From contig JAFMDF010000035.1 of NCBI GenBank assembly GCA_017857395.1, positions 1 to 47,552 on the forward strand: DNA of 47,552 bases, given 5' to 3'. Source of the stretch: Bacteroidota bacterium (GTDB lineage: Bacteria > Bacteroidota > Bacteroidia > Chitinophagales > Saprospiraceae). Both the position numbers and the translations under genes were made by a program. Below are positions 1 through 9,782 of the stretch, one piece after another. Position 1 is the first letter of the stretch. Every line of letters starts with the position of its first letter. A model generated the notes under the pieces. It did no database searches. It had not been told where the DNA came from and saw nothing but the letters and a program-made list of their open reading frames with translations.

Positions 1-1
1 T

Positions 2-2299
2 TATTACTGTTTATTTTTTGTAATAGGTCTAACGGCACAAAACACGAAAGTCCAATTGAGTGGACAAATAGTAGATGCCGATTCCAAAGAAGTACTGCCG
101 TATGTAACCATCATTGCCAATACGCCTGAAAAGATTTTTGTGGAAGGTACGGCTACGAATGATAAAGGGGAATATCTACTAGAATTACCAAAGGGAAAAT
201 ATGTGTTGCAATTTAGTTTTATAGGGTATCAAAACACCGAACAAGAAATAGAACTAACAGGTGACCAAAAATTGGAATTAGTATTAGGGAGTGACTTAAC
301 TACTTTAGAAACGGTCGTTGTAAGTGAAGAACGTACTTCTGTAGAACAGCGGATTGACCGTAAAGTCATTAATGTAGGAAAGGATTTACAGTCAGGTGGA
401 GGCGATGCAGTAGAAGTGTTAAATCAATTATCAGAAGTACAAACAGGCATTGATGGGGGGATAGAATTAAGAGGGTCGGGTAATATTAATGTTTTAGTCA
501 ATGGCAAACCATCTCCTTTAGAACCACAAGATTTACTCCAGCAAATTGATGCGAGTGAGATTCAGCAAATCGAATTGATTACGACGCCTTCGGCAAAACA
601 TCAAGCAGATGGGCTGACGGGCATTATCAATATTATTACCAAAAAGAAAAAGGAACAAGGATTTTCTGGGACAGTATCGGGCAGTATAAGCTCGAACCAA
701 CAATATCGTTCTGGACTCGCTTTGTCTAATGGATTGGGGAAAGTGAACCTAAGTTTAAACCTCAATTTTGCGGATAGACAAACGGATTCTAGAAATAGCC
801 GAAGTCGAATTTCTGAGGCGCTTAATTACACACAGGTAGGCGATAACTTATTTGATGGGCAAGTGAAAAGTATCAAGGCGGGGATGGATTGGTTTGTAGA
901 TGAGAAAAATGAATTCTCTTTTTCTGGTGGGTATACCGATAATTCACATGATATTATTAACACCACTCAAATTACCGAAGATGCCACCGCTTACCAGTTT
1001 TTGTCAAATAATCGACACGAACATTTAAGTGCAGAATATAACGCCAATTATCGCCGAATCTTTACCAATAAAAATCATTTTCTAGAAGCGGAGGTTCATT
1101 TTACTGATAATCGAAATGATTTGAGCGCCAATTATCAAGCAGGAGGCGATTTTAGAGATGACTTTTTGGAATACGATTCTAAAGTCAGCAATTTTTCTTT
1201 GGACTATGTACAGCCATTTAGCAATGGAATGGTGATGGAAAATGGTTTATTGTATACCATTAAAGACGTTAGTAATGACCAACAGGTCAATGATTACGAT
1301 GATACCAATCTGCAAAATCGTTTTGTTTTCGAGGAGAATAGTATTGGTTTATATACCTTGATTAAAAAAGAATGGGAGGATTTAAAAGGGCAATTCGGTT
1401 TGCGCTATGAAGGGTTTTGGTCAGAAAGTCAATTTGAAAATACGGAACTAGGAATCAAACGTAATTTTCACAACCTTTTTCCTTCTGCTCATTTCACTTA
1501 TGGTTTTACAGAAGAAAATAGCGTTAACTTTGGCTATAATCGACGAATTTCTCGACCTAGTTTAAGACAAATTAATCCCTTCTCCAATGCTTCTGACCGC
1601 TTTTATAATAGACAAGGGAATCCAAGTATAAATCCAGAATATTCCCATAATCTTGAGGTCAATTTTCTCAATAATTTTAAAAAATGGTCTTTTAGTCCAG
1701 GGCTATTTTATCGGTATAAAACCAGTATCATTTTACCCTTCTATTTAACCAATGAAACGGATAATACTATCTTGCGAACCTATACCAATGATGGCAATAG
1801 TCATGCTTATGGAACAGAAATAGCGGTTTCTATTTTTCCTTTAAGATTTCTAAAGACCAATATTAATGGTAATTTCTATTGGGAAAAAATCAATACAACC
1901 GTTGATAATAATCTGGGTTTTCTCCAATTAAATAATAGTAATTGGACGATTAAAAATCTTTTTAAAATCAATAAAAAATTAAGCTTTGATATTACTTGGA
2001 TTTATCGAGGAGGGAGTACTCGTCGCTATAGCGAATCCATTCAGACACAGAAATTTGATACTGCCTTGCGTTGGAAAATTTTAAAAGGAAAGGGGAATCT
2101 AAACTTTAGAGTGACCGATATTTTTGATACCTATCAATCAGAATCTGTCCTTTTTGGAGCTGGTTTTGAAGAAAATTCACTACGCAAACGAGAATCCAGA
2201 ATTGGGTATATTTCTTTTAGTTATCAATTCGCTAAAGGCGTTTCTATTAAGAAAAGAAATCGAAAAAAGCGTCGCTTTGAAGGTGGCGCAACGGAGTAA
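2..2299 (+). CDS. TonB-dependent receptor-like outer-membrane beta-barrel protein, 5'-partial
   Basis: The reading frame is open to the window edge. It begins inside a signal peptide ending near FVIGLTAQ, so the true start lies outside; the TTG at 56 is not the start. A carboxypeptidase-regulatory-like beta-sandwich follows (SGQIVDADSKEVLPYV, then YVLQFSFIGYQ). Next comes a plug-like region (RKVINVGKDLQSGG, IELRGSGNINVLVNGKPS, ITTPSAKHQADGLTGIINI) and a long barrel rich in alternating aromatic strands. It fits the Bacteroidota family of receptors with an outer membrane beta-barrel domain of the OMP_b-brl_3 type. The basic tail KKRNRKKRRF is odd for a barrel end, which usually closes with an aromatic residue. 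The ligand is unknown; the family imports siderophores, oligosaccharides or peptides, or has lost transport. The stop abuts the stop of the convergent gene at 2300. Confidence 0.85.
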   Translation, partial: YYCLFFVIGLTAQNTKVQLSGQIVDADSKEVLPYVTIIANTPEKIFVEGTATNDKGEYLLELPKGKYVLQFSFIGYQNTEQEIELTGDQKLELVLGSDLTTLETVVVSEERTSVEQRIDRKVINVGKDLQSGGGDAVEVLNQLSEVQTGIDGGIELRGSGNINVLVNGKPSPLEPQDLLQQIDASEIQQIELITTPSAKHQADGLTGIINIITKKKKEQGFSGTVSGSISSNQQYRSGLALSNGLGKVNLSLNLNFADRQTDSRNSRSRISEALNYTQVGDNLFDGQVKSIKAGMDWFVDEKNEFSFSGGYTDNSHDIINTTQITEDATAYQFLSNNRHEHLSAEYNANYRRIFTNKNHFLEAEVHFTDNRNDLSANYQAGGDFRDDFLEYDSKVSNFSLDYVQPFSNGMVMENGLLYTIKDVSNDQQVNDYDDTNLQNRFVFEENSIGLYTLIKKEWEDLKGQFGLRYEGFWSESQFENTELGIKRNFHNLFPSAHFTYGFTEENSVNFGYNRRISRPSLRQINPFSNASDRFYNRQGNPSINPEYSHNLEVNFLNNFKKWSFSPGLFYRYKTSIILPFYLTNETDNTILRTYTNDGNSHAYGTEIAVSIFPLRFLKTNINGNFYWEKINTTVDNNLGFLQLNNSNWTIKNLFKINKKLSFDITWIYRGGSTRRYSESIQTQKFDTALRWKILKGKGNLNFRVTDIFDTYQSESVLFGAGFEENSLRKRESRIGYISFSYQFAKGVSIKKRNRKKRRFEGGATE

Positions 2300-2986
2300 T
2301 TAAAACTCCTCTTTCAAAGACTCTTGTACCATTTCCAAAATTGCCAAAGCCATAAACATTTTTTCCTCTTTACTTTCCATTGGGCGCAAGAATTGAAAAG
2401 CTCTTGGATTGTGTTTGTCCGTTTTGGTGGGGTTTTGCACGCTTGCGACTTCCTTGTCGCCAATTACAATTGGATGCAATTTTAACTCATCATCTCGATT
2501 GATTTGAGCCAATAATTTATTTCTACGACCACCATATAAACCACCATTTTCTTTTAAAACACCTGCATACTGCCCATCAATATTCACATCAATGCCTTTC
2601 TTTTTAATGCGGTAAGCAAATTCGTTTTGAGAGGTGCGTGCATATAAAATAGCATTTTCTTTAGTGGCAATATATCGCCGATAACTATAAACTATTAATG
2701 GCTCATGATAAATAGAAGTAAATATTCCTTTTGCCGTTTTAGTCATGCCTCGCTTTATCTTTTGGTTGACTTGACGCAAGGATAAAAGGCTCATTTCTTC
2801 CTTATTCCAAGGTACTAATTGGTCACTCCATTCTTTAATCTCTGTTCGCATTTTTCTAAAATCTGCTAAGATTCGACTTTTGCCCGGTTGGAAATTCGTG
2901 AGTAACTGATACAGTAGATAAATCGCCAAAGACGCTACCGAAAAAACGGCGATTAAAGAGAATATGAGAAATATGATTGGTGGCAT
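2300..2986 (-). CDS. Hypothetical membrane-anchored protein
   Basis: A 228-aa protein whose first 30 residues form one clear transmembrane helix (IIFLIFSLIAVFSVASLAIYL), followed by a basic, soluble domain. The C-terminal half (about 95-228) has a beta-rich pattern (AILYARTSQNEFAYRIKKKG, GQYAGVLKENGGLYG) and ends in an amphipathic helix (EEKMFMALAILEMVQESLKEEF). I recognise no family or catalytic motif. The architecture suggests an inner-membrane protein with a cytoplasmic domain. It stands alone: the next minus-strand gene is far away and the receptor on the plus strand converges on it with no gap. Confidence 0.7.
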   Translation of the reverse strand: MPPIIFLIFSLIAVFSVASLAIYLLYQLLTNFQPGKSRILADFRKMRTEIKEWSDQLVPWNKEEMSLLSLRQVNQKIKRGMTKTAKGIFTSIYHEPLIVYSYRRYIATKENAILYARTSQNEFAYRIKKKGIDVNIDGQYAGVLKENGGLYGGRRNKLLAQINRDDELKLHPIVIGDKEVASVQNPTKTDKHNPRAFQFLRPMESKEEKMFMALAILEMVQESLKEEF

Positions 2987-3263
2987 TTAATTTGTTTGAC
3001 GGTGGATATGATGAACGAGTGACTTCTATCTACGTTCTTGTATCCAACCTTTTATAAGCTAACTATACCACAATTTTAAGCCTTTGTTTGATAGAAGTGT
3101 CAAAAAAATCTACTAATTGTTTGTTTTTTTAGGCAAAAAAGAGGGTTGAGGAAAATCGTAGGGTAATTTTCCATTTTCCTGTATTTTTTTAGGCACCTCC
3201 ATTGACCCCAAACTTCGATTTCCTAAAAATTGATATTGCCATTAAGCTATCTTTCCCAAAGCA

Positions 3264-3446
3264 TTAATTATTTCCAATTAAGTTAATTTCAAAAATATCA
3301 CTCAATTCATTCGTTCCATCTGCTAATTTAGTCGTTATTTGATATTCATAAACTTGAACTGCAGGAACATAAAGAAAGACTTTTGACTGTTTGGTACGGA
3401 GTGCCGTTAACCATTCCGTAGTAGTACTTAATCGAACTCGAACAAA
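3264..3446 (-). pseudogene. Remnant of a fibronectin-III-like C-terminal segment
   Basis: The minus strand is open for 60 codons and ends in TAA, but there is no start; a TAA immediately precedes it. The translation reads like the end of an FN3 domain: VRVRLSTTTEWLTAL, then VYEYQITTKLADGTNELSD, ending FEINLIGNN. The YEYQ...T...ADGT pattern is typical of FN3 repeats in large secreted Bacteroidota proteins. The missing upstream part and lack of neighbours point to a decayed fragment. The call rests on sequence texture only. Confidence 0.4.
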
Positions 3447-3608
3447 TTAAAAATGAAGGAGCATGGCAAGAGTTGCAATAATTACTCCAAGCCCCCAACA
3501 ATTTTTTTACAAATCAAAATTTGTCTTTTCAATTAGTAAAATCAATATTATCAAAAAAAAACAATATTCTTCTTAGTTCAAATAAAATTTTATCCTACTT
3601 TTACATTC

Positions 3609-3631
3609 TTATTTTTAATAAGTCTAAATAA
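3609..3631. promoter_or_regulatory. Candidate metal-regulator operator upstream of feoAB
   Basis: A 23-bp interrupted palindrome with arms TTATTT and AAATAA sits 15 bp before the feoA start. Its right half contains AGTCTAAA, which resembles half-sites of DtxR/MntR-type regulators. The place is right for iron control of Feo, but the arms are pure A/T, so chance is a real alternative. Confidence 0.25.
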
Positions 3632-3646
3632 CAATATAGTAAATTT

Positions 3647-3865
3647 ATGACCGCATTAAATTCATTAGCACCTGGTAAAAGTGCCATTATTCATTCTTTT
3701 TCGGACGAAGCTACCGCCTGTAAAATGATGTCAATGGGAATTTTGCCAGGAAGTAAAGTAAAATTGATTAGAAAAGCCCCTTTCGGTGGAGCCATCTATA
3801 TCAAAGCGGATAATCAACAATTTGCCATAAGAAATAATGAAGCTGAATGCGTAGTGCTGAAATAA
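3647..3865 (+). CDS. feoA: FeoA, ferrous iron transport accessory protein
   Basis: A 72-aa SH3-like protein of normal FeoA length. Family signatures are visible: LNSLAPGKSAIIHSF at the start, then the MMSMGILPGSKVKLIRKAPFGGAIYIK core, and a C-terminal FAIRNNEAECVVL strand. FeoA is a small cytoplasmic partner that is needed for FeoB-driven Fe(II) uptake in several bacteria. The feoB start lies inside its last codons (19-bp overlap), which indicates translational coupling. No feoC follows, as is usual outside Gammaproteobacteria. Confidence 0.95.
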   Translation: MTALNSLAPGKSAIIHSFSDEATACKMMSMGILPGSKVKLIRKAPFGGAIYIKADNQQFAIRNNEAECVVLK

Positions 3866-5991
3866 TACCCTCTGCCACCAAAACTTTAACAATTGCTTTA
3901 TTAGGAAATCCTAATTGTGGCAAATCTACCGTTTTTAATCAACTGACTGGATTGCGCCAAAAAATCGGCAATTTCCCTGGCGTTACCGTTGATAAAAAAT
4001 TGGGCCAAGTAAACTTAACCAATGGCAAAGTCGTTACTTTAATTGACTTGCCTGGAACTTATAACCTCTACCCTACTTCACAAGATGAACGAGTGGTGCT
4101 AAATATTCTCGCCAATCCTGCCGATGAATATTACCCTGATGCTATTTTATACATTGCCGATGTGACCCAATTAGAAAAGCATTTTTTGCTATTTTCTCAG
4201 GTTAGAGATTTGGGTATTCCTATGGTTTTGGCTTTGAACATGTCAGATGCCGCTGCGGAGCAAAATATTCACTATGATACGGGAGCTATAGCAAAAGCAT
4301 TTAATGTGCCGACCGTTGCGATTAGTGGTCGTTCTGGCGATAACTTTCAACAATTAAAAACTGCTTTAAATCAATTAGTTACGGAGTCATTTACTGCACC
4401 TAAATCTTTTTATCAGTTCTCGGATACAGAAAAAGAAATTAGTCAAACCATACAAAAAAAATATCAACTAGACAATCCATTTCAAGCCTTATTATGGGCG
4501 CAAAATAGCACTCGATTGACTTTTTTATCGGAAGCAAAAAGAGGGGAGATTAGTCAATTAATTTCAGATAAAAATTTTAACCGTCTAGCCAATCAAGTAA
4601 GAGAGGTCATGCAACGTTTCGACCGTTTTACGCCCATGCTCAAAAAGGCGATTCAGCGGACGGAAACAAATAAGATTTCGCATACTGAAAAGATTGATAA
4701 TGTGGTCACACACCGATTCTGGGGGCCACTTATCTTTTTTGCTTTAATGCTAGTTGTTTTTCAAGCTATTTATGCTTGGTCCAGTTTTCCAATGGATATG
4801 ATTGAGGCTGGTTTTGCTAGTTTGACGGAGGCAGTAAACAGCGTAATGCCCGATGCTTGGTATACAAGTTTATTAACAGACGGTATTATTGCAGGTTTGG
4901 GCGGTATCTTGATATTTATCCCACAAATCGCCATCCTATTTTTGCTCATTAGTATTTTGGAAGAGGTCGGTTATATGGCAAGGGCTGTTTTTATGTTTGA
5001 TCACCTCATGCAACGCTTTGGGATGAATGGGCGGAGTATTGTCGCCTTAGTTTCTAGCGGCGCTTGTGCGATTCCTGCGGTCATGTCTACTCGAACAATT
5101 AGCAATTGGAAAGAACGATTGATTACTATTTTAGTCGCTCCTTTTATTTCTTGTTCTGCCAGGATTCCAGTTTACACCGTTTTGATTGGTTTTGTTGTAC
5201 CTTCTGCTACTATCTGGGGCGTTTTTAATCAGCAAGGTTTAGCTTTTATGGGCTTATATCTCGTTAGTATTATTGCGGCTTTAGGCTCGGCTTGGGTCTT
5301 TAAAAAAATATTAAAAACAGAAGAACGTAGTTTTTTGTTATTAGAATTGCCTGAATATCGTCCACCTGTTTTCAAAAATATCTTATTTACGGTGTACGAA
5401 AAGGTAAAAACTTTTGTCATCGAAGCAGGTAAAGTCATTTTTGTTATTTCCATTATTTTATGGGTATTGGCCTCTTATGGTCCTAGTAATAAAATGGAAT
5501 TGGCGGAAAAAGAGGCCACTACTTTAGCCACTCAAAATAATCTAAACGAGGCTGAAACGGCAGATCTGATTGCTGGCAAACAAATCGAAGCTTCTTATGC
5601 TGGACATTTAGGCAAATTTATTGAGCCTGCGATTCGACCATTAGGCTATGATTGGAAAATTGGTATTGCCCTGATTACTTCCTTCGCTGCTAGAGAAGTT
5701 TTTATTGGTACGATGGCAACTATTTACAGTATTGGCAGCGCCGATGATGATACAGGAACGATTCGAGATAGAATGGCCAAAGAGGTCAACCCCATAACAG
5801 GTAAACCGACTTATAATTTTGCCACTTCTTTATCGCTACTCGTTTTCTATATTTTTGCGATGATGTGTATGAGTACTCTGGCAGTCGTCAAACGAGAAAC
5901 AGGCGGCTGGAAATGGCCGATTATTCAGTTTTTATTTATGACTGGTTTGGCTTATTTGGGGGCTTTTGTGGTTTATCAGATTTTTTCTTAA
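3847..5991 (+). CDS. feoB: FeoB, ferrous iron transporter with G-domain
   Basis: A 714-aa inner-membrane Fe(II) transporter. The N-terminal G-domain shows G1 GNPNCGKST (residues 20-28), G2 NFPGVTVDKK, G3 DLPGTYNLYP and G4 NMSD. A helical linker region follows, then Gate-type membrane segments with the conserved SSGACAIPAVMSTRTI and APFISCSARIPVYTVLI motifs and a second Gate region (ITSFAAREVFIGTMATIY). Length is normal to slightly short for the family. It overlaps feoA and its stop overlaps the stop of the convergent patatin gene by 3 bp. Control is likely by iron through the site before feoA. Confidence 0.97.
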   Translation: MRSAEIIPSATKTLTIALLGNPNCGKSTVFNQLTGLRQKIGNFPGVTVDKKLGQVNLTNGKVVTLIDLPGTYNLYPTSQDERVVLNILANPADEYYPDAILYIADVTQLEKHFLLFSQVRDLGIPMVLALNMSDAAAEQNIHYDTGAIAKAFNVPTVAISGRSGDNFQQLKTALNQLVTESFTAPKSFYQFSDTEKEISQTIQKKYQLDNPFQALLWAQNSTRLTFLSEAKRGEISQLISDKNFNRLANQVREVMQRFDRFTPMLKKAIQRTETNKISHTEKIDNVVTHRFWGPLIFFALMLVVFQAIYAWSSFPMDMIEAGFASLTEAVNSVMPDAWYTSLLTDGIIAGLGGILIFIPQIAILFLLISILEEVGYMARAVFMFDHLMQRFGMNGRSIVALVSSGACAIPAVMSTRTISNWKERLITILVAPFISCSARIPVYTVLIGFVVPSATIWGVFNQQGLAFMGLYLVSIIAALGSAWVFKKILKTEERSFLLLELPEYRPPVFKNILFTVYEKVKTFVIEAGKVIFVISIILWVLASYGPSNKMELAEKEATTLATQNNLNEAETADLIAGKQIEASYAGHLGKFIEPAIRPLGYDWKIGIALITSFAAREVFIGTMATIYSIGSADDDTGTIRDRMAKEVNPITGKPTYNFATSLSLLVFYIFAMMCMSTLAVVKRETGGWKWPIIQFLFMTGLAYLGAFVVYQIFS

Positions 5992-8228
5992 AACGCATAC
6001 CCCAAATGCAAACTAAAATTAGCTCGTTTTTGCTCCGTATTATATTCCGCAGTAAATCGACCTGGACCTAAAGGCGTAATAAAGCCCAATTCACCACCAA
6101 TGCCAATCATCTTATCAGTAATTGCTTCACTTATAATGGTCTCTTCGTCGATAACTTGCAAAAAGGACTTGGCTTTAAATTGACCATAATTAAAAATGGC
6201 AGAAGCATAAATATTCGGCTTAGGCTGTAGCCGTAATTTAACACCAGAAAAGGCATAAGAGGTTACTGCCAATTCCGCATAATCTAAACCAATAAATTCA
6301 ACGTGGGTTAATTCACCTGGAACAGCACGACCTAAATAAAATAGATTCAGATAATTATCTTGTTCAAAATCAATCCAACCCGCATCATTATACCATTCAA
6401 TCGAAAATTGGGAGCTAACAGGAAAGACCTTTCTAAATTGAAAACGAGCAAACTTATTGAAGTCTCCTAATTCGGTCTTATTGTTAATTATACTTTCTTT
6501 TAAACTACCTGCAAAAGCAAATTTACCATCTAATGATAAATAAGAACCCTTCGTAGGAAATAAGACCCTATCTTGATTATCTCTTAAAAATCCAATAGTC
6601 GCAATTGCTTGGTTCAAGGCTAAATCTTTGGTGTCTCCTTCAAATAATTTTAGTCGTTGTGTATACCGTTCTACCCCAATACCTCCACTTAATTTGGAGT
6701 GCTGACCAAAAGTTGTAAACACCTCCATATTGGTACTATAATGGGTCATTTTGAAAGATTCATCCAAATCTCCATCTTCATCATAATAAAAAGCTGGATA
6801 ATGATTGAGTTTTAGTTTTACATCTAATCCCAAATTAGCTTTGGAGTTAGAGTGGACTAAATATTCTGCCAATAATAATGGATGTTCGGATAATTTGAAA
6901 TCCGCACTTAGTTTTACCGCCCGCAATCCCTTACTTCGATAAGTGCCATTCAATAGTAATGCTGCTTTTAAATCGCTGTCATAATTCGCACTAAGCTGCA
7001 TGTATTTACCGCTTTCCAGATTGGCATCAATGTCCAATTCATAAACCCCTTCCTCGCCCTCAATGACTTCATAGTAAGCATCTTTGATATAATTGCTACC
7101 AAATAAAACCTTAATCCGTTCTTCTACTTTTTGTACAGAAAATCCTTTTTTGGTTTGGGTATTCGCAATTTTATCTGATAATTGACGGCTTGCTTCCGAA
7201 GTCCCTTTGACATAAATATTGTCAATATTATAAGATTCTGGAATGGTAATCCCTCTAGGGCTTAGCACTTCTTGTCGATTATTGGCTAATAGTGCTAAAA
7301 TTTCAGGTAATTTTGCTCTCGCTGCTGCTTCGCCTCTTGCCATCAAGGTATCATTATTATCAAAATCTAAAGCGCCAAATTCATCAATTTCTGGATGGAT
7401 AAAAATATCTGCTAATTTCTTAGATTCTTCTACAGATGTAGCTAGTCGGTAACTACCCGATTGTTCTAAGACCGTAACAAAAGAAGACAATTCATCCTTT
7501 TTGTATAAAGGGCTCGTTACATCAATGGCAATCACAATATCTGCGCCCATTTCAATCACTTCTTGCACAGGTAAATTACGAACAATACCGCCATCTACGA
7601 GTAATTTTCCGTCAATTTCGATGGGTTCAAATACAGAAGGAATCGACATACTAGCTCGAATAGATTTTGCTAACGACCCTTTGCCTAAAACCACAGGCTC
7701 GCCTGTTTCAAAATCAGCAGCCACACAACGGAAAGGAATATCAAAATCATCAAAATTGTCTATTCCGTGGGCAGGCAAAGTTAGTTGAGACAATAACAAA
7801 CCTACTTTTTGACCTTGCACAAAACCACCAGGTAATTTGATGGCACCATTCTCAATATTTAACTTGAGCTGGTATCTATCCGAAATTAAGCGTTCGCCAA
7901 TCGGTAAATCTGTTCGATTGAGTTCATCATTAAAATAATAATTCCAATCTACTTCATTGGATAGTTTTTCTAAATCTTCGACAGAATACCCGATAGCGTA
8001 TAAGCCACCAACGATACTACCAATACTCGTTCCAGTAATATAGTCAGGTCGAATACCCGCTTCTTCTAAGACTCTTAGTACACCAATTTCTGCGATGCCT
8101 TTTGCACCACCGCCACCAAAAGCATAACCAATTTTAGGGCGTTTTGCCTGACTAAATAAAAGCGTTGGTAATAATAGCCCTAATAAGATAAGTTGTGCAG
8201 TAAAAATTTTTCTCATTTTATAATTCAA
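5988..8228 (-). CDS. Patatin-like phospholipase with C-terminal BamA-type barrel
   Basis: A 746-aa protein with a signal peptide (MRKIFTAQLILLGLLLPTLLFSQA). The patatin domain carries the oxyanion loop AFGGGGAKG (residues 36-44), the nucleophile motif GTSIGS with Ser68, and the catalytic Asp in DGG (Asp212). A POTRA-like linker (IDNIYVKGTSEASRQLSDKI) follows, then a long barrel-like C-terminal half ending in FSLHLGYAF, whose last residue is the aromatic signal used by BamA. The family is the type Vd-like patatin/surface-antigen proteins, expected to place a lipase at the outer membrane. Start choice: Met1 or Met5 (MRKIF) are both possible. It is convergent with feoB. Confidence 0.9.
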   Translation of the reverse strand: MNYKMRKIFTAQLILLGLLLPTLLFSQAKRPKIGYAFGGGGAKGIAEIGVLRVLEEAGIRPDYITGTSIGSIVGGLYAIGYSVEDLEKLSNEVDWNYYFNDELNRTDLPIGERLISDRYQLKLNIENGAIKLPGGFVQGQKVGLLLSQLTLPAHGIDNFDDFDIPFRCVAADFETGEPVVLGKGSLAKSIRASMSIPSVFEPIEIDGKLLVDGGIVRNLPVQEVIEMGADIVIAIDVTSPLYKKDELSSFVTVLEQSGSYRLATSVEESKKLADIFIHPEIDEFGALDFDNNDTLMARGEAAARAKLPEILALLANNRQEVLSPRGITIPESYNIDNIYVKGTSEASRQLSDKIANTQTKKGFSVQKVEERIKVLFGSNYIKDAYYEVIEGEEGVYELDIDANLESGKYMQLSANYDSDLKAALLLNGTYRSKGLRAVKLSADFKLSEHPLLLAEYLVHSNSKANLGLDVKLKLNHYPAFYYDEDGDLDESFKMTHYSTNMEVFTTFGQHSKLSGGIGVERYTQRLKLFEGDTKDLALNQAIATIGFLRDNQDRVLFPTKGSYLSLDGKFAFAGSLKESIINNKTELGDFNKFARFQFRKVFPVSSQFSIEWYNDAGWIDFEQDNYLNLFYLGRAVPGELTHVEFIGLDYAELAVTSYAFSGVKLRLQPKPNIYASAIFNYGQFKAKSFLQVIDEETIISEAITDKMIGIGGELGFITPLGPGRFTAEYNTEQKRANFSLHLGYAF

Positions 8229-8271
8229 TTTAGGCTTGCTTGGACAAGTTTTTAACCAAGGAGTTGTTGAT

Positions 8272-8353
8272 AAATTTCAAATTCAACCTCAGCTTCAAAT
8301 CTTCCCACCTAGGTGGTTGAAAATTGAAAATTTGAAATTGAAAATTGAAAATT
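8272..8353. repeat. Intergenic hairpin plus TTGAAAAT-type repeat
   Basis: A perfect 12-bp palindrome CCACCTAGGTGG (8305-8316) is flanked by AT-rich arms. The left arm holds TTTCAAATTCAACC. The right arm is a run of tandem TTGAAAAT / TTGAAAT units. Related text with the same TTTTCAATTTTCAA units occurs at 12959-13000 and 37628-37700, the last also around a CTACCTTCGGTGGG centre. This marks a dispersed intergenic repeat family. Confidence 0.55.
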
Positions 8354-8482
8354 AAATTTTACTTAGTAATTTATGCGCACGAAAATAGGCATTCTCGCTA
8401 GGCACGGCAATAAAACACCGCACTTTTGGTGAACATTTAATGGAAAAACGATAAATTTTAAACAAAGGCTGCCATATATCAA

Positions 8483-8511
8483 TTGTATTACCGCATCAAA
8501 TTTTACCTTTG
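8483..8511 (+). promoter_or_regulatory. Bacteroidota-type promoter before alkaline phosphatase gene
   Basis: TTG (8483-8485), an 18-bp spacer and TACCTTTG (8504-8511) match the TTG-N17-23-TAnnTTTG consensus of the Bacteroidota primary sigma factor. The leader to the start codon would be about 85 nt. No phosphate-box homologue was recognised. Confidence 0.55.
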
Positions 8512-8603
8512 CAGCCTATAAAAATTTTGAAACGAATAGAAATTATGATTTTTGAATAAAACTATAATTTCAATACACCTAACTAAATCTATATTTTAAA
8601 TCG

Positions 8604-9728
8604 ATGATAGCTATGAAGAAACTCGGCTTGTTTTTATTAATGATTAATTTCTTGCTAACGAATGCCTGTAACAATACCGTACAAAAATCTGCACGAGTGA
8701 TGCCAGAAGGGCAAACACCTAAAAATATTATCCTGCTAATTGGAGATGGCATGGGCTTAGCTCAAGTTTCGACTAGCTTTTATTTTAATGATGAAAAATC
8801 TAATTTTCTTCGTTTTAAGGAAATAGGGCTACATCAAAATACACCGATAGGCGCTAAAATTACGGATTCGGCAGCAGGCGCAACTGCATTTTCTGCGGGC
8901 GTCAAATCTTATAATGGTGCCATTGGGGTAGATCAAGATACGCAAGCAGTAGAGACTATTTTAGAAATTTTATCCCAAAAGGGTTTAAGTACAGGAGTCG
9001 TGTCTACTTCTTCTATTACCCATGCAACGCCTGCTTCTTTTTATGCGCATGTTCGGTCAAGAAGAATGCAGGAACAAATTGCACGAGAATTAATGGATTC
9101 GGATGTAGATTTTTTTGCTGGCGGAGGTATTAAGTTTTTTAATAAACGAAAAGACGGCGAAGATTTAATTAAAGGCTTAGAATTGAAAGGCTTTACGGTA
9201 GATACTGCTAAATTAGCTAAAAGAGGGATGTCCATTAACAATAAATATGCTTTCTTGTTAGGTCAAGATTATATGCCTAAAATGGAAGACGGACGAGGAG
9301 ATTTCTTACCAAAGGCAACTAACTTAGCTTTAGATTATTTATCGCAAGATCCTAAAGGTTTTTTCTTGATGGTCGAAGGTTCTCAAATAGATTGGGGCGG
9401 TCATGCAAATGATGCGAATTACATCATCGAAGAAATGAAAGATTTTGATAAAACAATTGGAGAAGCCTTAGATTTTGCAAAAAAAGATGGCAATACCTTA
9501 GTCGTTGTTACCGCTGACCACGAAACGGGCGGATTTGCTTTATCTTCTGCCAAAGTTCGGAAACAAGATGATTATCGAGGTTTAGCGCCTACTTTTTCTA
9601 CGGGTGGACATACGGCAGCTTTGATTCCTGTTTTTGCTTATGGACCAGGGTCAGAACGATTTAAAGGGATTTATCAGAATCAGGAGATTTTTGGGAAGAT
9701 GTTGGCTGGGGATGGTGCGGCTAATTAA
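8604..9728 (+). CDS. Alkaline phosphatase, lipoprotein-like
   Basis: A 374-aa phosphomonoesterase of the PhoA superfamily. The N-terminus is a signal peptide with a possible lipobox (LLTNAC, Cys22), so the enzyme is probably membrane-anchored and faces outside the cytoplasm. Metal and active-site motifs are present: LLIGDGMG (first Asp), TDSAAGATAF with nucleophile Ser89, EGSQIDWGGHAND, VTADHETGGF and the final STGGHTA histidine. This is enough for a working two-zinc site. Length is shorter than E. coli PhoA but usual for this Bacteroidota branch. A second in-frame ATG at 8613 (MKKLGLF) is an equally good start. It stands alone behind its own promoter and ends at a hairpin. Confidence 0.92.
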   Translation: MIAMKKLGLFLLMINFLLTNACNNTVQKSARVMPEGQTPKNIILLIGDGMGLAQVSTSFYFNDEKSNFLRFKEIGLHQNTPIGAKITDSAAGATAFSAGVKSYNGAIGVDQDTQAVETILEILSQKGLSTGVVSTSSITHATPASFYAHVRSRRMQEQIARELMDSDVDFFAGGGIKFFNKRKDGEDLIKGLELKGFTVDTAKLAKRGMSINNKYAFLLGQDYMPKMEDGRGDFLPKATNLALDYLSQDPKGFFLMVEGSQIDWGGHANDANYIIEEMKDFDKTIGEALDFAKKDGNTLVVVTADHETGGFALSSAKVRKQDDYRGLAPTFSTGGHTAALIPVFAYGPGSERFKGIYQNQEIFGKMLAGDGAAN

Positions 9729-9756
9729 TTAGACAGGTTTTTATTTTATTTAGACG

Positions 9757-9782
9757 CTCCAAGGTCTGAAAGATACTTGGAG
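9757..9782 (+). terminator. Hairpin after alkaline phosphatase gene
   Basis: CTCCAAG (9757-9763) and CTTGGAG (9776-9782) form a 7-bp perfect stem with a 12-nt loop, 29 bp after the stop codon. The right arm is also the 7-bp sequence duplicated by the MITE that follows, so the element entered next to this terminator. Confidence 0.45.

Larger units (their letters stand above)
2987..3646. other. 660-bp intergenic region with gene debris
   Basis: No intact gene is visible. The region lies between the divergent starts of the membrane-anchored protein and feoA. It contains two copies of TTTTTTTAGGCA about 60 bp apart, a small hairpin (GGAAAAT / ATTTTCC near 3150-3172), and a 60-codon minus-strand coding fragment at 3264-3446. 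The part next to feoA is almost pure A/T and should hold its promoter and iron-responsive operator. Confidence 0.5.

Noticed and set aside
3420-3600. Plus-strand reading EQIKNEGAWQELQ and LLQAPNNFF upstream of feoA
   Set aside because: It looks somewhat protein-like but is cut by a stop, has no start and no recognisable family, and overlaps the FN3-like fragment on the other strand.
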